Below are positions 14,022 to 14,546 of a stretch of DNA of 14,546 nucleotides, piece after piece. Source of the DNA: DASXTS01 sp036505275 (lineage in GTDB: Bacteria > Actinomycetota > Actinomycetes > Mycobacteriales > Pseudonocardiaceae); the NCBI GenBank assembly GCA_036505275.1, contig DASXTS010000299.1:1-14546 (forward strand), read 5' to 3'. Position 1 is the stretch's first letter. Each line of letters opens with the position of its first letter. The translations under genes and the position numbers were made by a program. The notes under the pieces are model-generated. The model did not search any database, was not told the DNA's origin, and was given only the letters and a program-made list of their open reading frames with translations.

Positions 14022-14546
<525 letters not shown>

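Overview
The window is GC-rich chromosomal DNA from an actinobacterium, most likely of the order Pseudonocardiales. The signs are strong GC bias at third codon positions, GTG as the usual start codon, the actinobacteria-specific integration host factor (mIHF), the helicase-motif-less actinobacterial PriA, and a housekeeping gene order (carB-pyrF-mihF-gmk-rpoZ-coaBC-metK-priA-def-fmt-rsmB-x-rpe) that matches mycobacterial and streptomycete chromosomes. All genes read on the + strand. I see no phage, transposase, CRISPR, toxin-antitoxin or secondary-metabolism genes, and no tRNA or rRNA.

Layout: (1) 1-3940, pyrimidine end: carB (5' end cut by the window edge) overlapping pyrF by four bases. (2) 3941-4070, an AT-richer intergenic region with an inverted repeat and a plausible promoter, then mihF (4071-4388). 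(3) 4389-7960: gmk, rpoZ, coaBC and metK, covering GMP phosphorylation, the RNA polymerase omega subunit, coenzyme A synthesis and S-adenosylmethionine synthesis. rpoZ and coaBC overlap (GTGA), and an 18-bp perfect palindrome separates mihF from gmk. (4) 7961-10073: a hairpin, then priA with a leaderless-looking start. (5) 10074-10352: the longest gene-free stretch (279 bp), holding five tandem 22-bp repeat units, two diverged relatives and a promoter-like element before def. (6) 10353-13380: def, fmt and rsmB in a tight operon (2-bp gap, then a 4-bp overlap) for start-methionine formylation and deformylation and for 16S rRNA methylation. (7) 13381-14546: a hairpin, a 191-codon gene I do not recognise, and rpe (3' end cut by the window edge).

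Most of the genes are ordinary core metabolism and information processing. I found no convincing new multi-gene system. The unusual material is at nucleotide level: the 22-bp palindromic repeat array upstream of def, the recurring interrupted palindrome GTCCA-N3-TGGAC (seven copies, three within 76 bp of pyrF), three starts that look leaderless, and a 33-bp in-frame tandem repeat that lengthens a loop of RsmB. At protein level, the unrecognised gene between rsmB and rpe is the best candidate for new biology.
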